From contig NZ_JADOBI010000008.1 in the NCBI RefSeq assembly GCF_015644585.1, positions 155,279 through 219,278 of the forward strand: a stretch of 64,000 nucleotides of DNA, read 5' to 3'. How positions within the stretch are numbered: the first letter of the stretch is position 1; each line of letters begins with the position of its first letter. Positions 8,387-16,997 of the stretch are shown piece after piece. The translations under genes and the position numbers were made by a program. The DNA comes from Rahnella laticis. Its GTDB lineage: Bacteria > Pseudomonadota > Gammaproteobacteria > Enterobacterales > Enterobacteriaceae. A model generated the notes under the pieces. That model worked only from the letters and a program-made list of their open reading frames with translations, searched no databases and was not told the origin of the DNA.

Positions 8387-9136
8387 ATGACAACTCCACT
8401 GAACGGTAAAATTGCACTGGTCACCGGCGGGACAAGCGGCATCGGTCTGGGTACAGCGAAAGAGCTGGCGGAACAGGGCGCGCAGGTCTTTATCACCGGC
8501 CGCCGTCAGGCAGAACTGGACGCCGCCGTCGCTGAAATCGGCGCTGCGGCAACGGGTATCCGCGCCGACGCTTCCGTTCTGGCCGACCTTGATGCGGTTT
8601 ATGCACAAATCGCCAAAACCGCCGGGCGCCTGGACATTCTCTTCGCGAACGCCGGTGGCGGTGACATGCAACCGCTGGGCGGCATCACGGAAGAACACTT
8701 CGACCGTATTTTTGGCACCAACGTCCGCGGCGTATTGTTCACGGTTCAGAAAGCTTTACCGTTACTGACCGATGGCGCATCGATCATTCTGACCGGCTCC
8801 ACCACTTCAGTGCTGGGCACGGCGAGTTTCAGCGTGTACAGCGCCAGTAAGGCTGCCGTGCGTAACTTTGCCCGCTCATGGGCGCTGGATCTGAAAGACC
8901 GCGGCATCCGCGTCAACGTCGTCAGCCCGGGCCCGATCCGCACACCGGGCTTAGGCGATCTGGTTCCGGAAGAACACCGTCAGGGCCTGTTCGATGCACT
9001 GGCCGCACAAGTCCCGTTAGGCCGCCTGGGTGAACCGAAAGAAATCGGCAAAACCGTCGCATTCCTGGCCTCCGATGCCGCCAGCTTCATCAACGGCGTC
9101 GAACTCTTCGTCGACGGCGGAATGGCGCAGGTCTGA
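8387..9136 (+). CDS. Short-chain dehydrogenase/reductase (SDR family)
   Basis: Classical NAD(P)-dependent SDR of 249 residues. The cofactor motif TGGTSGIG is at residues 13-20, NAG lies in LFANAGGG, and the catalytic tyrosine and lysine are in YSASK (Y151, K155) with the serine in LTGSTTS. The C-terminal [15 protein letters not shown] is typical. GRR after strand 2 favours NADP(H). Such LysR-paired SDRs are often annotated as 'glucose dehydrogenase-like', but the substrate cannot be inferred. A GAGGA ribosome site lies ahead of the ATG. A good intrinsic terminator follows. Confidence 0.9.
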   Translation: MTTPLNGKIALVTGGTSGIGLGTAKELAEQGAQVFITGRRQAELDAAVAEIGAAATGIRADASVLADLDAVYAQIAKTAGRLDILFANAGGGDMQPLGGITEEHFDRIFGTNVRGVLFTVQKALPLLTDGASIILTGSTTSVLGTASFSVYSASKAAVRNFARSWALDLKDRGIRVNVVSPGPIRTPGLGDLVPEEHRQGLFDALAAQVPLGRLGEPKEIGKTVAFLASDAASFINGVELFVDGGMAQV

Positions 9137-9160
9137 GTATTAAAACAAGAGCGAAAATGA

Positions 9161-9187
9161 ACCGGCGGAACAGTGCCGGTTTTTTTT
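9161..9187 (+). terminator. Intrinsic terminator of the SDR gene
   Basis: ACCGGC (9161-9166) / GCCGGT (9175-9180) stem, 8-nt loop, followed directly by seven T residues. Confidence 0.8.
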
Positions 9188-9272
9188 GTGTCCATCCGCT
9201 AACCAAACCGGCATAACCCCGCACAAAACCATCTAACCCGCTGCCTGCATTCGGGTTGTCACTTAAAGATAT

Positions 9273-9287
9273 ACGATATATTCTCTA
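9273..9287. promoter_or_regulatory. Possible second binding site for the GntR/FCD regulator
   Basis: ACGATATATTCTCTA matches 12 of 15 bases of ATGATATATCCTATA (18588-18602), inside the palindrome in front of the regulator gene. It lies 26 bp upstream of the ATPase gene. The same regulator may therefore control both outward ends of the cluster; this is inference from a short AT-rich match. Confidence 0.35.
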
Positions 9288-9313
9288 AGTTCATTTCTTC
9301 GCCGGATTTGCCC

Positions 9314-10942
9314 ATGACAACCGCCAGACCGCTTCTTGATGTCCGCTCTCTCGCCATTCATACCGCCGCCGGTTTTCCGCTGGTGAAGCCGGTTTCGTTG
9401 CAGGTGAACCGCCGTGAAATTGTGGCGCTGGTCGGTGAGTCCGGTTCGGGGAAAACCCTGAGCTCGCTGGCGCTGATGGGGCTGTTGCCGCACGGCGTGA
9501 ATATGACCGGTGGCGAAATCTGGCTCGATGATCAGAGGATTGCCAGCCCGCAGATGCCTTTTGACGCGCCGGTGCGCGGGAAACGGATCGCGATGATTTT
9601 TCAGGAACCGATGACCAGCATGAATCCGGTGCTGAAAGTCGGGGAGCAGATTGCCGAGGTGCTGGTTCGCCATCAGCAGCTGAGCTGGAAACAGGCGCAC
9701 CGCGAAGCGGTGGCATTGCTCGGTCGCGTCGGGATTGTGAACCCGGAACAACGGGCGAAGCAGTATATTCATCAGCTTTCAGGCGGGATGCGCCAGCGGG
9801 TGATGATCGCCAGCGCCATCAGCTGTAAACCGGCGTTGCTGATTGCCGATGAGCCGACGACCGCGCTGGATGTCACCATTCAGGCACAAATTCTGACGTT
9901 GTTGCAGGAACTGCAACAGGAAATGGACATGGGCATTTTGCTGATTACGCATGACCTGAGCGTGGTGGCGCGTTACGCCGACCGCGCTTACGTGATGCAT
10001 CAGGGAAATCTGGTCGAGCAGGGGCCGGTGGCGCAGTTGCTGACGGATCCGCAGGAGCCGTATACCCGCAAACTGATTGGCGCGTCGCAGCCGGAGCCTC
10101 GGGAAAAGACCGGTGAAATCAGCGCGGATTCGCCGCTGGTGCGGCTGCGCGGGCTGACCAAAAGTTATCCGCAGGCGCAGCGTCTTCCCTTTGTTCCGGC
10201 AAAGCGTCAGACGGTGCTTTTCCCGACCACGCTGGATATCCGCCGGGGTGAAATTCTCGGGCTAATCGGTGAATCCGGTTCCGGCAAAACCACGCTCGGG
10301 CGCGCCATAATTGGCCTGACGGACACCGACAGCGGCGATATCGAATTTGACGGCGTCTCGCTGACACAAGCCCGCCACGGAACGCGGCAGAAAATGCGCC
10401 GCCGTGCGCAGATTATCTTTCAGGACCCTTACGCCAGCCTGAATCCGAAAATCACTATCGGCGAGCAGATTGCCGAACCGCTGCATGTGTATAAACTGCG
10501 GCCTGCGGCGCAGATTCAGGCGCGGGTGGAAGAATTACTGAAACTCGTCGGGCTGGAAGCGCATCACGCCAGTCGTCTGCCCGGCGAGTTTTCCGGCGGC
10601 CAGCGCCAGCGTGTGGCCATCGCCCGTGCGCTGGCGCTGGAACCTGAATTACTGGTGGCGGATGAAGCGGTTTCGGCGCTGGATCTGTCGGTACGCGGGC
10701 AGATTCTGGCGCTGCTGGATCAGTTACGCCAGCAGCTGGGGCTGACGGTGCTGTTTATCAGTCACGATCTGGCGGCGGTGAAACAGGTGTGCGATCGCGT
10801 GGTGGTGCTGTATCACGGGAAAATCGTGGAAAGCGGCGATACGGCGCGGGTTCTGCGTGCGCCGCAACATCCTTATACGCAAACCTTACTGGCCGCCGCG
10901 CCCGATATCACGCGGGCGCTGCAACTGCGTCGGGCGGGTTAA
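9314..10942 (+). CDS. Peptide-type ABC transporter, fused double ATPase
   Basis: One polypeptide holds two nucleotide-binding domains of the oligopeptide class, like GsiA or a DppD-DppF fusion. The first domain has Walker A GESGSGKT, signature LSGGMRQR and Walker [14 protein letters not shown]. The second has Walker A GESGSGKT about 278 residues later, signature FSGGQRQR and Walker [14 protein letters not shown]. Note DEA in place of DEP in the second domain. ATG at 9314 (542 residues) is preferred over the TTG two codons earlier. It should drive the permeases encoded at 15236-16997. Its own gene is at the opposite end of the cluster and on the other strand, and it ends in a TTAA shared with the stop of the convergent rhodanese gene (4-bp overlap). 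Confidence 0.92.
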   Translation: MTTARPLLDVRSLAIHTAAGFPLVKPVSLQVNRREIVALVGESGSGKTLSSLALMGLLPHGVNMTGGEIWLDDQRIASPQMPFDAPVRGKRIAMIFQEPMTSMNPVLKVGEQIAEVLVRHQQLSWKQAHREAVALLGRVGIVNPEQRAKQYIHQLSGGMRQRVMIASAISCKPALLIADEPTTALDVTIQAQILTLLQELQQEMDMGILLITHDLSVVARYADRAYVMHQGNLVEQGPVAQLLTDPQEPYTRKLIGASQPEPREKTGEISADSPLVRLRGLTKSYPQAQRLPFVPAKRQTVLFPTTLDIRRGEILGLIGESGSGKTTLGRAIIGLTDTDSGDIEFDGVSLTQARHGTRQKMRRRAQIIFQDPYASLNPKITIGEQIAEPLHVYKLRPAAQIQARVEELLKLVGLEAHHASRLPGEFSGGQRQRVAIARALALEPELLVADEAVSALDLSVRGQILALLDQLRQQLGLTVLFISHDLAAVKQVCDRVVVLYHGKIVESGDTARVLRAPQHPYTQTLLAAAPDITRALQLRRAG

Positions 10943-11805
10943 CCGCCTGTCAGCATCGGCAGTTCGCGATGTTCTGCCCATTCATGCCATGACCCTACAT
11001 ACACCGCCAGCTGGCGATAACCGGCCAGCTGAAGCGCGGTGTACACCGTAGCTGCCCGCGCGCCGCGATGACAATAAATGATCACCCGCCGGTCAGGCGA
11101 TAAGCCCGCGGCTTCTGCCCGCTGACGGATTTCCTCTGCGCTGAGAAATGCGCCGTTCTGCACCACATCTTCCCAGAAAAGCAGTTTCGCGCCGGGGATC
11201 CGGCCTGCGCGATGACAGCATTCATGCGCAAATTCACCGCAAAATTCCGTCGGGCGGCGTGCATCCAGAATTTGCGCGCCATTGGCCTGCGCGTTCAGCA
11301 CTTCATCGCGGGTGGCAGTCAGGTCTTTCAGAAAAACGGAGGAGTTTAACGCGTTCGGGCTGTCCGGGCTGACCACCGCGCTGCGTCCGGTGCCGGGCTG
11401 CAATTTGCCGCCTGCCTCTACCCAGGCGTCCAGTCCGCCGTCCAGTATCAGCGCTTTTTCGATGCCGCCGAACTGAGCAAACCATGCGCCGCGCGGGGAA
11501 CGCATGCCGACCTGTTGTTCGAAAAATACTGGTGTGACGTTGTCACTGATAGCCAGTTGTTGCCATGCCCGGTGAAAGGCATCCGCCATGCCCCGGATGC
11601 CTGCAACGGTGCTGTCGGGAATAAAATAATCGTACACGTTGAGATGAAGCGCATCGGGCAACGTTTCTGCCTGCCACTGTGAGAACTCACGGACGTCAAT
11701 CAGGGCAAATTCCTGCCCAAGCTGGCGGCGCGATAACAGCTCTGCGGCACCGATCAGCAGCCGGTGATTGAGAACATTTTGTGCGGGTAAAGGATAAACA
11801 GCCAA
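10939..11805 (-). CDS. Two-domain sulfurtransferase (rhodanese / mercaptopyruvate type)
   Basis: Tandem rhodanese domains in 288 residues. The first (about residues 20-135) lacks an active-site cysteine and is probably structural. The second carries the catalytic cysteine in VIIYCHRGARAATVY, with the preceding LDARRPTEFCGE and IPGAKLL motifs of the SseA/TST family. The active loop CHRGARA differs from CGSGVTA of mercaptopyruvate sulfurtransferase and from CRKGVTA of thiosulfate sulfurtransferase, so the donor is uncertain. It is last in a seven-gene minus-strand operon with a PLP enzyme that may release sulfide, which fits a role in trapping or moving sulfur. The start is 4 bp from the upstream stop. 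Confidence 0.85.
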   Translation of the reverse strand: MAVYPLPAQNVLNHRLLIGAAELLSRRQLGQEFALIDVREFSQWQAETLPDALHLNVYDYFIPDSTVAGIRGMADAFHRAWQQLAISDNVTPVFFEQQVGMRSPRGAWFAQFGGIEKALILDGGLDAWVEAGGKLQPGTGRSAVVSPDSPNALNSSVFLKDLTATRDEVLNAQANGAQILDARRPTEFCGEFAHECCHRAGRIPGAKLLFWEDVVQNGAFLSAEEIRQRAEAAGLSPDRRVIIYCHRGARAATVYTALQLAGYRQLAVYVGSWHEWAEHRELPMLTGG

Positions 11806-11809
11806 AGTC

Positions 11810-12793
11810 TTACTCCGGGAAAAGCGGTAAAAGCGTGCCCGTTCCGCGTTCGGCGGCGAGTTTTAGTACGCGCGATGCGAGGGCGATGTCAAAAACGTTG
11901 AGGCCGAACGAGGAGAAATACACGCTGTCATCAGCCGCCGGTCGCCAGCCGTCGAGCAGCAGATTGCCTAAATCGGCGTCCACGTGTTCGGGCAGGAATT
12001 TTCCGGCGCGGTACATCTGGAACAGGCTTTTGGCACTGGTTTCACAGAAATCTCCCCATAAATCAACCAGCACGCGCGTCGAGCGGTTAATCGCTGCAAA
12101 GGACACTTCGTGATAGCCAACCTGAATCACCAAACGACCGGCGCGGACAGCTTCCGGCCCGAGCAGCGGTTCGGCGGCGCTGGTACAGGTGATCACGGCG
12201 TCAGCGTCCTGTGCCAGCGCATTGTGAAGATCGGGAACCCGAATCAGCGGCCAGGGGAATTGCGCGATATCCACCGGCAACGCAATGGCACTGCGATCCC
12301 ACCAGCTGACCTGGTGCAAATCGGGGAAAAGCTGGCGAAGCATGTCGAGATGCGCCAGTGCCTGAACACCCGCACCGAGCAGTAACACGCGCTGAACCGG
12401 ACGCGGCGCGGCATGGCGCAGTGCAAGGGCCGACACCGCTGCGGTGCGCGTGGCGGTCAGCGCGCCGCTCTCCACCAGCCCGAGCGGCTGGCCGTTATCG
12501 GCGCGGTTAATCAGCGTCAGCGCCATCGCCTGCGGGAGCTTGTCCTGCGCGTCCGGGCGATGTGCGGTCCATTTCACCCCGGCGGCGTTAAACCGCCCGC
12601 CAACGCTGGCGGGCAGCGCATACGCTTTGCCGCGCGGCGTGCCTAAACTGACGTGGGTTTCCGCAGGCATCTGCGCCGCATTCTGGCGCATCAGCGTGAC
12701 AACGTCACAGATATCTTCCAGCGCGGCCTGCGGATCGGTGCCGCCCAGCGCCACCACGTCCGCGCGGCTCAGTGTGCGAAAACCGGATGTCAT
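11810..12793 (-). CDS. Ornithine cyclodeaminase / mu-crystallin family protein
   Basis: A 327-residue member of the OCD/mu-crystallin superfamily, whose members include ornithine cyclodeaminase, alanine dehydrogenase and ketimine reductase. The Rossmann motif VLLLGAGVQALAHL is at about residues 130-143. The conserved AVSALALRHAAPRP stretch precedes it, and VITCTSAAEPLL and VIQVGYHEVSF follow. Ketimine reductases of this fold reduce cyclic imines from diamino or sulfur-containing amino acids. With a D-cysteine-desulfhydrase-like enzyme next to it this is an attractive reading, but the substrate is not determined by the sequence. The gene stops 4 bp before the rhodanese start and begins 2 bp after the PLP enzyme's stop. 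Confidence 0.85.
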   Translation of the reverse strand: MTSGFRTLSRADVVALGGTDPQAALEDICDVVTLMRQNAAQMPAETHVSLGTPRGKAYALPASVGGRFNAAGVKWTAHRPDAQDKLPQAMALTLINRADNGQPLGLVESGALTATRTAAVSALALRHAAPRPVQRVLLLGAGVQALAHLDMLRQLFPDLHQVSWWDRSAIALPVDIAQFPWPLIRVPDLHNALAQDADAVITCTSAAEPLLGPEAVRAGRLVIQVGYHEVSFAAINRSTRVLVDLWGDFCETSAKSLFQMYRAGKFLPEHVDADLGNLLLDGWRPAADDSVYFSSFGLNVFDIALASRVLKLAAERGTGTLLPLFPE

Positions 12794-12795
12794 AT

Positions 12796-13794
12796 TCAGT
12801 GCTCCAGCAACGTTTGTGCGAAAGGATAAAGCGCCGGTGAACCGCCGCAGTGCACGAAAATCACCCGCGAACCGGCGCTGATTTTGCCTTGCTCAGTCAG
12901 GCTGATTAAGCCGTGCATCGCTTTGCCGGTGTAAACCGGATCCAGCAGCACCCCTTCAGCCTGTGCAACGCGGTAAATGGCGTCGATGCCGCCGTCAGAA
13001 GGCACACCGTAGGCGGTGCCGACAAAACCGTCCTCAATCCAGATATCTTCCGGCGTCCAGCTTTGCGGCCATTCGAGCAGGTCAGCGCAATCCTGCGCCA
13101 TGGCTGAAATGCGGGTCTGGAACCAGTCGGCTTTAGCGCTGACGCTGATACCGATAATTTTGGTGTCCGGCCAGTAACGGCGCGCACCGACGTACAACCC
13201 GGCCAGCGTGCCGCCGGAGCCGGTTGGGGCTACGATGACGTCCGGCGCAGGTTCGCCGCGTGTTTTCAGCTGAGCGTCCATTTCTTCGATGGCGCGGACA
13301 TAACCCAGTGCGCCAAGCGGCGTGGCACCGCCCAGCGGGATAATCAGCGCTTTTTCGCCCCGCGCCTGTGCGGCGTCAGCATGGGCGTTCATCGCGCCTT
13401 CAATCTGGGTGAAATAGCCGTCCGGGTCGAGAAACTCCAGCTCCGCGCCAAAGAGTTTGTCGAGCAGCAGGTTGCCCTGATACGTCTCAGGCTGATTGCC
13501 ACGCAGCACCAGCACCGGTTTCATGCCGAACTTACGCGCGGCGGCGGAGACCATGCGCGCGTGGTTTGACTGATGTCCGCCGGTGGTGATCACCACATCC
13601 ACGTTTTTGCGGCAGGCGTCGGCCATCAGATATTCCAGCTTACGGACCTTATTGCCGCCGCCGCCGAAACCGGTGTAATCATCGCGTTTGATGTCCAGCG
13701 TGACGCCAAGTGAGTCGCCCAGAGTGGTCAGGCGCTCAAGCGGCGTGGGGAAGAACCCCAGTGAAACTCTTTCAAAATCATCGGACTGTTTCAT
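12796..13794 (-). CDS. D-cysteine desulfhydrase / ACC deaminase-family PLP enzyme
   Basis: PLP enzyme of fold type II, 332 residues. The family signature KRDDYTGFGGGGNKVRKLEY is at residues 36-55; K49 in GGNKVRK is the predicted Schiff-base lysine. TTGGHQSNHARM is the substrate/PLP loop, and APTGSGGTLAG the phosphate-binding loop. The family includes DcyD (D-cysteine to pyruvate, sulfide and ammonia), ACC deaminase and D-cysteate sulfo-lyase; I cannot separate these by eye. The rhodanese and transporter context favours an amino acid with a sulfur leaving group. A terminator-like hairpin lies just upstream, between it and the M20 gene, so it may be expressed at a lower level than the transporter genes or have its own promoter in the 62-bp gap. 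Confidence 0.85.
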   Translation of the reverse strand: MKQSDDFERVSLGFFPTPLERLTTLGDSLGVTLDIKRDDYTGFGGGGNKVRKLEYLMADACRKNVDVVITTGGHQSNHARMVSAAARKFGMKPVLVLRGNQPETYQGNLLLDKLFGAELEFLDPDGYFTQIEGAMNAHADAAQARGEKALIIPLGGATPLGALGYVRAIEEMDAQLKTRGEPAPDVIVAPTGSGGTLAGLYVGARRYWPDTKIIGISVSAKADWFQTRISAMAQDCADLLEWPQSWTPEDIWIEDGFVGTAYGVPSDGGIDAIYRVAQAEGVLLDPVYTGKAMHGLISLTEQGKISAGSRVIFVHCGGSPALYPFAQTLLEH

Positions 13795-13847
13795 GGTAAA
13801 TATCCTGCTGGTTTATTTTTAAAACTTCCCCGGGAGCTGACGCAAAA

Positions 13848-13870
13848 CACCGGCGGCTAAACCGCCGGTG
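13848..13870 (-). terminator. Terminator-like hairpin inside the peptide operon
   Basis: CACCGGCGG (13848-13856) / CCGCCGGTG (13862-13870), a perfect 9-bp stem with a 5-nt loop. On the transcribed (minus) strand it is followed by TTTT. It covers the stop codon of the M20 gene and could lower read-through into the three downstream enzyme genes, or protect the upstream message. Confidence 0.6.
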
Positions 13871-15239
13871 CAGAAAAAGGGGGTTCCTCACTGAACAGGG
13901 TGATCCATTCAGTGACTGACTGCTGAAAACGTTCCAGCCCGCGCAGGGTGACGAATTCGTTCACGCCGTGCGCGTTGCCGCCGTGGCCGAGCCCGCCAAT
14001 CAGGAAGGCCGGTGCCACGCGCGCGAAAATGTAAGCCGGTGCGCAGCCGGGTGCCCACGGCCAGATCTGCGGTTTCGCACCCTGCATTTCATAGCTGGTG
14101 AGCAGGGCGCAGACGCCGGGGCTGTGACGGGCAAAACGGTGGCCGGGATAACTGTCGTCGAGTTCCAGTTCCACGCCGTCGAATTCCGGGCGGGCGAGCG
14201 TCTGGCGGATCACCGCCAGCAGGCTTTCACCGTCGATGCCCGGCGGAACGCGCAACGCAATCTCGGCGCTGGCGCTGCGGGGAATGACACCGCGTGACTC
14301 CAGCGGGTCGCTGCGGATTTCCGAAATATTCAGCACCGCGCCGTTGATCAGCTGTTGCAGGCAGGCCAGCGTATCGCCGCTGACGGATAAGGTTTCGCTG
14401 CGGCGAAATGTCAATTCATCGGCGATGCTGAACTGCGCGGCGAGCGCACACAGCAGCCGGTTGACCTCTTCATCAATCACCTGCCGGGCAATCACGCCGC
14501 TGTTATGCGCGGGCGCGATGGCGTTCAGCGCGGCAACCAGCCGCCATACGGGGTTGGCGATCCAGTTAGCGTTACTGGCGTGAATAGCCGCAGACGGGCC
14601 GCCCCATTTGCCGCCGCTGACTTTTAAGCGGCCTCCGCTCAGCCCGCTGAATCCGAGATAAACGCGCGGCTCGCCGCCGCCGTATTCGCACAGTGACGGG
14701 AAAAAGACCGCGCTGGCGGCTGAAACCGGGCAGGGATCCTGCGCCAGATAACGGCGCAGCTCGCCGCTGCCCGTTTCTTCTTCGCCTTCCAGAATAATTT
14801 CAATATTGACGCTGAGTTTTCCGCTGTCGCACAGCGATTTCAGCGCCATCAGCATGCCCGCCAGCGGGCCTTTGTTGTTCTCGGCACCGCGCGCAATAAA
14901 TACTTCGCCGACGCCCGGCCATTCAGACACGCCGCCGCTGAACGGCGGAAATTCCCAGCCCGCGTCATCTGCGGGCATCACGTCATACATGTTGTAAAGC
15001 ACCAGCGTTTTTTCCGCCTGCCGGTCAATGCGCATATGCACCAGCGGTGGGGCGTTTTGCACGGTTTGTTCACTTACCGCCAGCACCGGAATGCCGCCCA
15101 GTTCGCTACGGATCCAGTCTTCCAGCCACTGCGCCAGTGCGCGTTGCTGATCAATCTGGCCGGAAACGCTGGCAAACGGCGTGATGGCAGACAGCAAATC
15201 CAGCGTCGGGTAAATCGCGGGCGTAATGGAAATACTCAC
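13857..15239 (-). CDS. M20-family metallohydrolase homologue with altered metal ligands
   Basis: A 460-residue protein with the M20 (ArgE/DapE/carboxypeptidase) fold: catalytic-domain start, EGEEETGS at 151-158 with the general base, a lid domain, and the C-terminal GLGHGGNAHGVNE histidine motif. Two canonical metal-ligand positions look changed. The usual (N/G)H.D reads N83-M84-Y85-D86, so the histidine is methionine. The usual DDKG reads NNKG at 121-124, so the bridging aspartate is asparagine. This may be a subfamily with one or no metal, or with changed chemistry. It overlaps the permease gene by 4 bp (ATGA) and so is co-translated with the importer. It probably processes the imported peptide-like compound. 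The catalytic activity is uncertain. Confidence 0.8.
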   Translation of the reverse strand: MSISITPAIYPTLDLLSAITPFASVSGQIDQQRALAQWLEDWIRSELGGIPVLAVSEQTVQNAPPLVHMRIDRQAEKTLVLYNMYDVMPADDAGWEFPPFSGGVSEWPGVGEVFIARGAENNKGPLAGMLMALKSLCDSGKLSVNIEIILEGEEETGSGELRRYLAQDPCPVSAASAVFFPSLCEYGGGEPRVYLGFSGLSGGRLKVSGGKWGGPSAAIHASNANWIANPVWRLVAALNAIAPAHNSGVIARQVIDEEVNRLLCALAAQFSIADELTFRRSETLSVSGDTLACLQQLINGAVLNISEIRSDPLESRGVIPRSASAEIALRVPPGIDGESLLAVIRQTLARPEFDGVELELDDSYPGHRFARHSPGVCALLTSYEMQGAKPQIWPWAPGCAPAYIFARVAPAFLIGGLGHGGNAHGVNEFVTLRGLERFQQSVTEWITLFSEEPPFSAPAV

Positions 15240-16150
15240 AGGCGGATCCTCGGGTTCAGTACCCCATAGAGCAGGTCGATAATCAGGTTGATGCCGACAA
15301 ACACCAGCGCGGCCAGCAGCACAATGGCCTGCACCAGCGGGAAATCACGGTTCTGAATGGCCTGCACGGCGAGGCGGCCAATGCCCGGCCAGGCAAAAAT
15401 GATTTCCGTCACCAGCGCGCCGCCGAGCAGCGAGGCGAAATACATTCCCTGCACGGTAATGACCGGGATCAGCGCATTGCGTAATCCATGGCGCACCACA
15501 ATCCGCCAGGCACTCAGCCCTTTGGCGCGCGCGGTGCGGATGTAATCCTGCTGCATCACGTCAATCAGGCTGGCGCGGATCAGGCGCGCAATCGCGCTCA
15601 TGTAATACGCGCCGAGGCTCAGTGCGGGCATGATGAGCTGGCTGGCGCTGCCATAACCGCCGGACGGGAGCCAGCGCAGATTGAGGCTGAACACGATAAT
15701 CAGCAGCAGCCCGAGCCAGAAAACCGGGATTGCCTGACCGCTGAACGCCAGCAAACGCGAGAGCAAATCCCACGCGGTGTTCTGGTAAAGCGCGCTGACG
15801 ATGCCGAGCAGCAAACCGGCCAGCGTGCTCCAGAGCAGGGCGCTGACAGCGAGCAGCAGCGTGGCGGGAACGCGCTGACCAATTAACTCCGTAACCGGCT
15901 GGCTGTAGCGCAGGGATTCGCCGAGATCGCCGTGTAAAACGCCGGTGAGATAATGTCCGTATTGCCAGATAAGTGAACGGTCAAAGCCCATGCTGTGGCG
16001 GAAATTCTCGATTTCCTGCTGGCTCGAACCAGGCGGCATCATGACCGCCGCCGGATCGCCGGTAAGATGCAAACTGTAGAAAATCAGCAGGGAAACGCCG
16101 AACATCACCAGCACGGATTGCCCGAGGCGTTGCAGGATATAACGCAGCAT
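15236..16150 (-). CDS. Peptide-type ABC transporter permease (DppB/GsiC-like)
   Basis: Inner-membrane permease of 304 residues with the DppB-class pattern. The N-terminal helix reads MLRYILQRLGQSVLVMFGVSLLIF, a periplasmic loop follows (HLTGDPAAVMMPP...), and five more helices come after. The cytoplasmic EAA-type loop is in DYIRTARAKGLSAWRIVVRHGLRNALIPVIT. The C-terminus LLYGVLNPRIRL is typical. It follows the DppC-like gene with a 1-bp gap and overlaps the M20 gene, giving tight translational coupling. Confidence 0.92.
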   Translation of the reverse strand: MLRYILQRLGQSVLVMFGVSLLIFYSLHLTGDPAAVMMPPGSSQQEIENFRHSMGFDRSLIWQYGHYLTGVLHGDLGESLRYSQPVTELIGQRVPATLLLAVSALLWSTLAGLLLGIVSALYQNTAWDLLSRLLAFSGQAIPVFWLGLLLIIVFSLNLRWLPSGGYGSASQLIMPALSLGAYYMSAIARLIRASLIDVMQQDYIRTARAKGLSAWRIVVRHGLRNALIPVITVQGMYFASLLGGALVTEIIFAWPGIGRLAVQAIQNRDFPLVQAIVLLAALVFVGINLIIDLLYGVLNPRIRL

Positions 16151-16151
16151 G

Positions 16152-16997
16152 TCAGTCGAGCCTCGTGTGGGTTTTGCGCAGCAGGCTGTCGCCGAGCAGG
16201 TTGCAGCCGATCACCAGCGCGGCAATCACCAGCCCCGGATACAGCACCAGCCACTGCGCGAGCAGCATGTAAGAACGGCCTTCGCCGATCAGGTTCCCCA
16301 GCGTCGGCGTCGGCGGCTGAATGCCCATGCCGAGAAAACCAATCGACGCTTCAAGCACGATAAGCCGCGGAATATCCAGCGTCAGCAGGACAATCAGCGG
16401 CGTCATCAGGTTCGGTAAAACGTGGCGCAGCAAAATGCGCGGCGTCGAAAAGCCCATGGCTTTGACGGATTCGATGTATTCCAGCTCGCGGATTTCCAGC
16501 GTTTTGGCGCGTGCCACGCGGGCGTAAATCGCCCAGCTGGTGACACCCATAATCAGGATAATGTTGGTCAGCGACGCGCCGAACAGCGCCATCACCAGTA
16601 AGATCAGCAGGATAAACGGCACTGCCAGCTGGATGTCCATCAGGCGCATGATCAGCGCGTCCAGCCAGCCGCCCGTGTATCCGGCAATCATGCCCAGCAC
16701 CGAACCGATCACCGCCGCAATCACCGCCGCCAGCAATACCACCATCAGCGAAAGGCGGGTGCCTGCCAGAATACGTGACAATAAATCGCGCCCCAGCTGA
16801 TCTGTGCCAAGCAGATGCTGACCGCCGGGGGCAGAAAATGCCGCGACCAGATCGTTCTTCAGCGGATCCGGCAGCGGTAACCACGGCGCAAGAAGCGCCG
16901 GGATGATGACCAGCAACAGCAAAAGGCCGCCGAGAATACCGTCGCCATAAAAGCGACGACGGGGTTTTCTCTGCAAAACCGAACGCAGTGAAATCAT
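16152..16997 (-). CDS. Peptide-type ABC transporter permease (DppC/GsiD-like)
   Basis: Second permease, 281 residues. An N-terminal cytoplasmic stretch rich in arginine (LQRKPRRRFYG) precedes the first helix. The conserved HLLGTDQLGRDLLSRILAGTRLSL motif of DppC proteins follows. The EAA loop is EYIESVKAMGFSTPRILLRHVLPNLMTPLIV. Five to six membrane helices are visible. Its start overlaps the binding-protein stop by 4 bp. With the DppB-like partner it would form the channel for a peptide or peptide-like compound. Confidence 0.92.
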   Translation of the reverse strand: MISLRSVLQRKPRRRFYGDGILGGLLLLLVIIPALLAPWLPLPDPLKNDLVAAFSAPGGQHLLGTDQLGRDLLSRILAGTRLSLMVVLLAAVIAAVIGSVLGMIAGYTGGWLDALIMRLMDIQLAVPFILLILLVMALFGASLTNIILIMGVTSWAIYARVARAKTLEIRELEYIESVKAMGFSTPRILLRHVLPNLMTPLIVLLTLDIPRLIVLEASIGFLGMGIQPPTPTLGNLIGEGRSYMLLAQWLVLYPGLVIAALVIGCNLLGDSLLRKTHTRLD

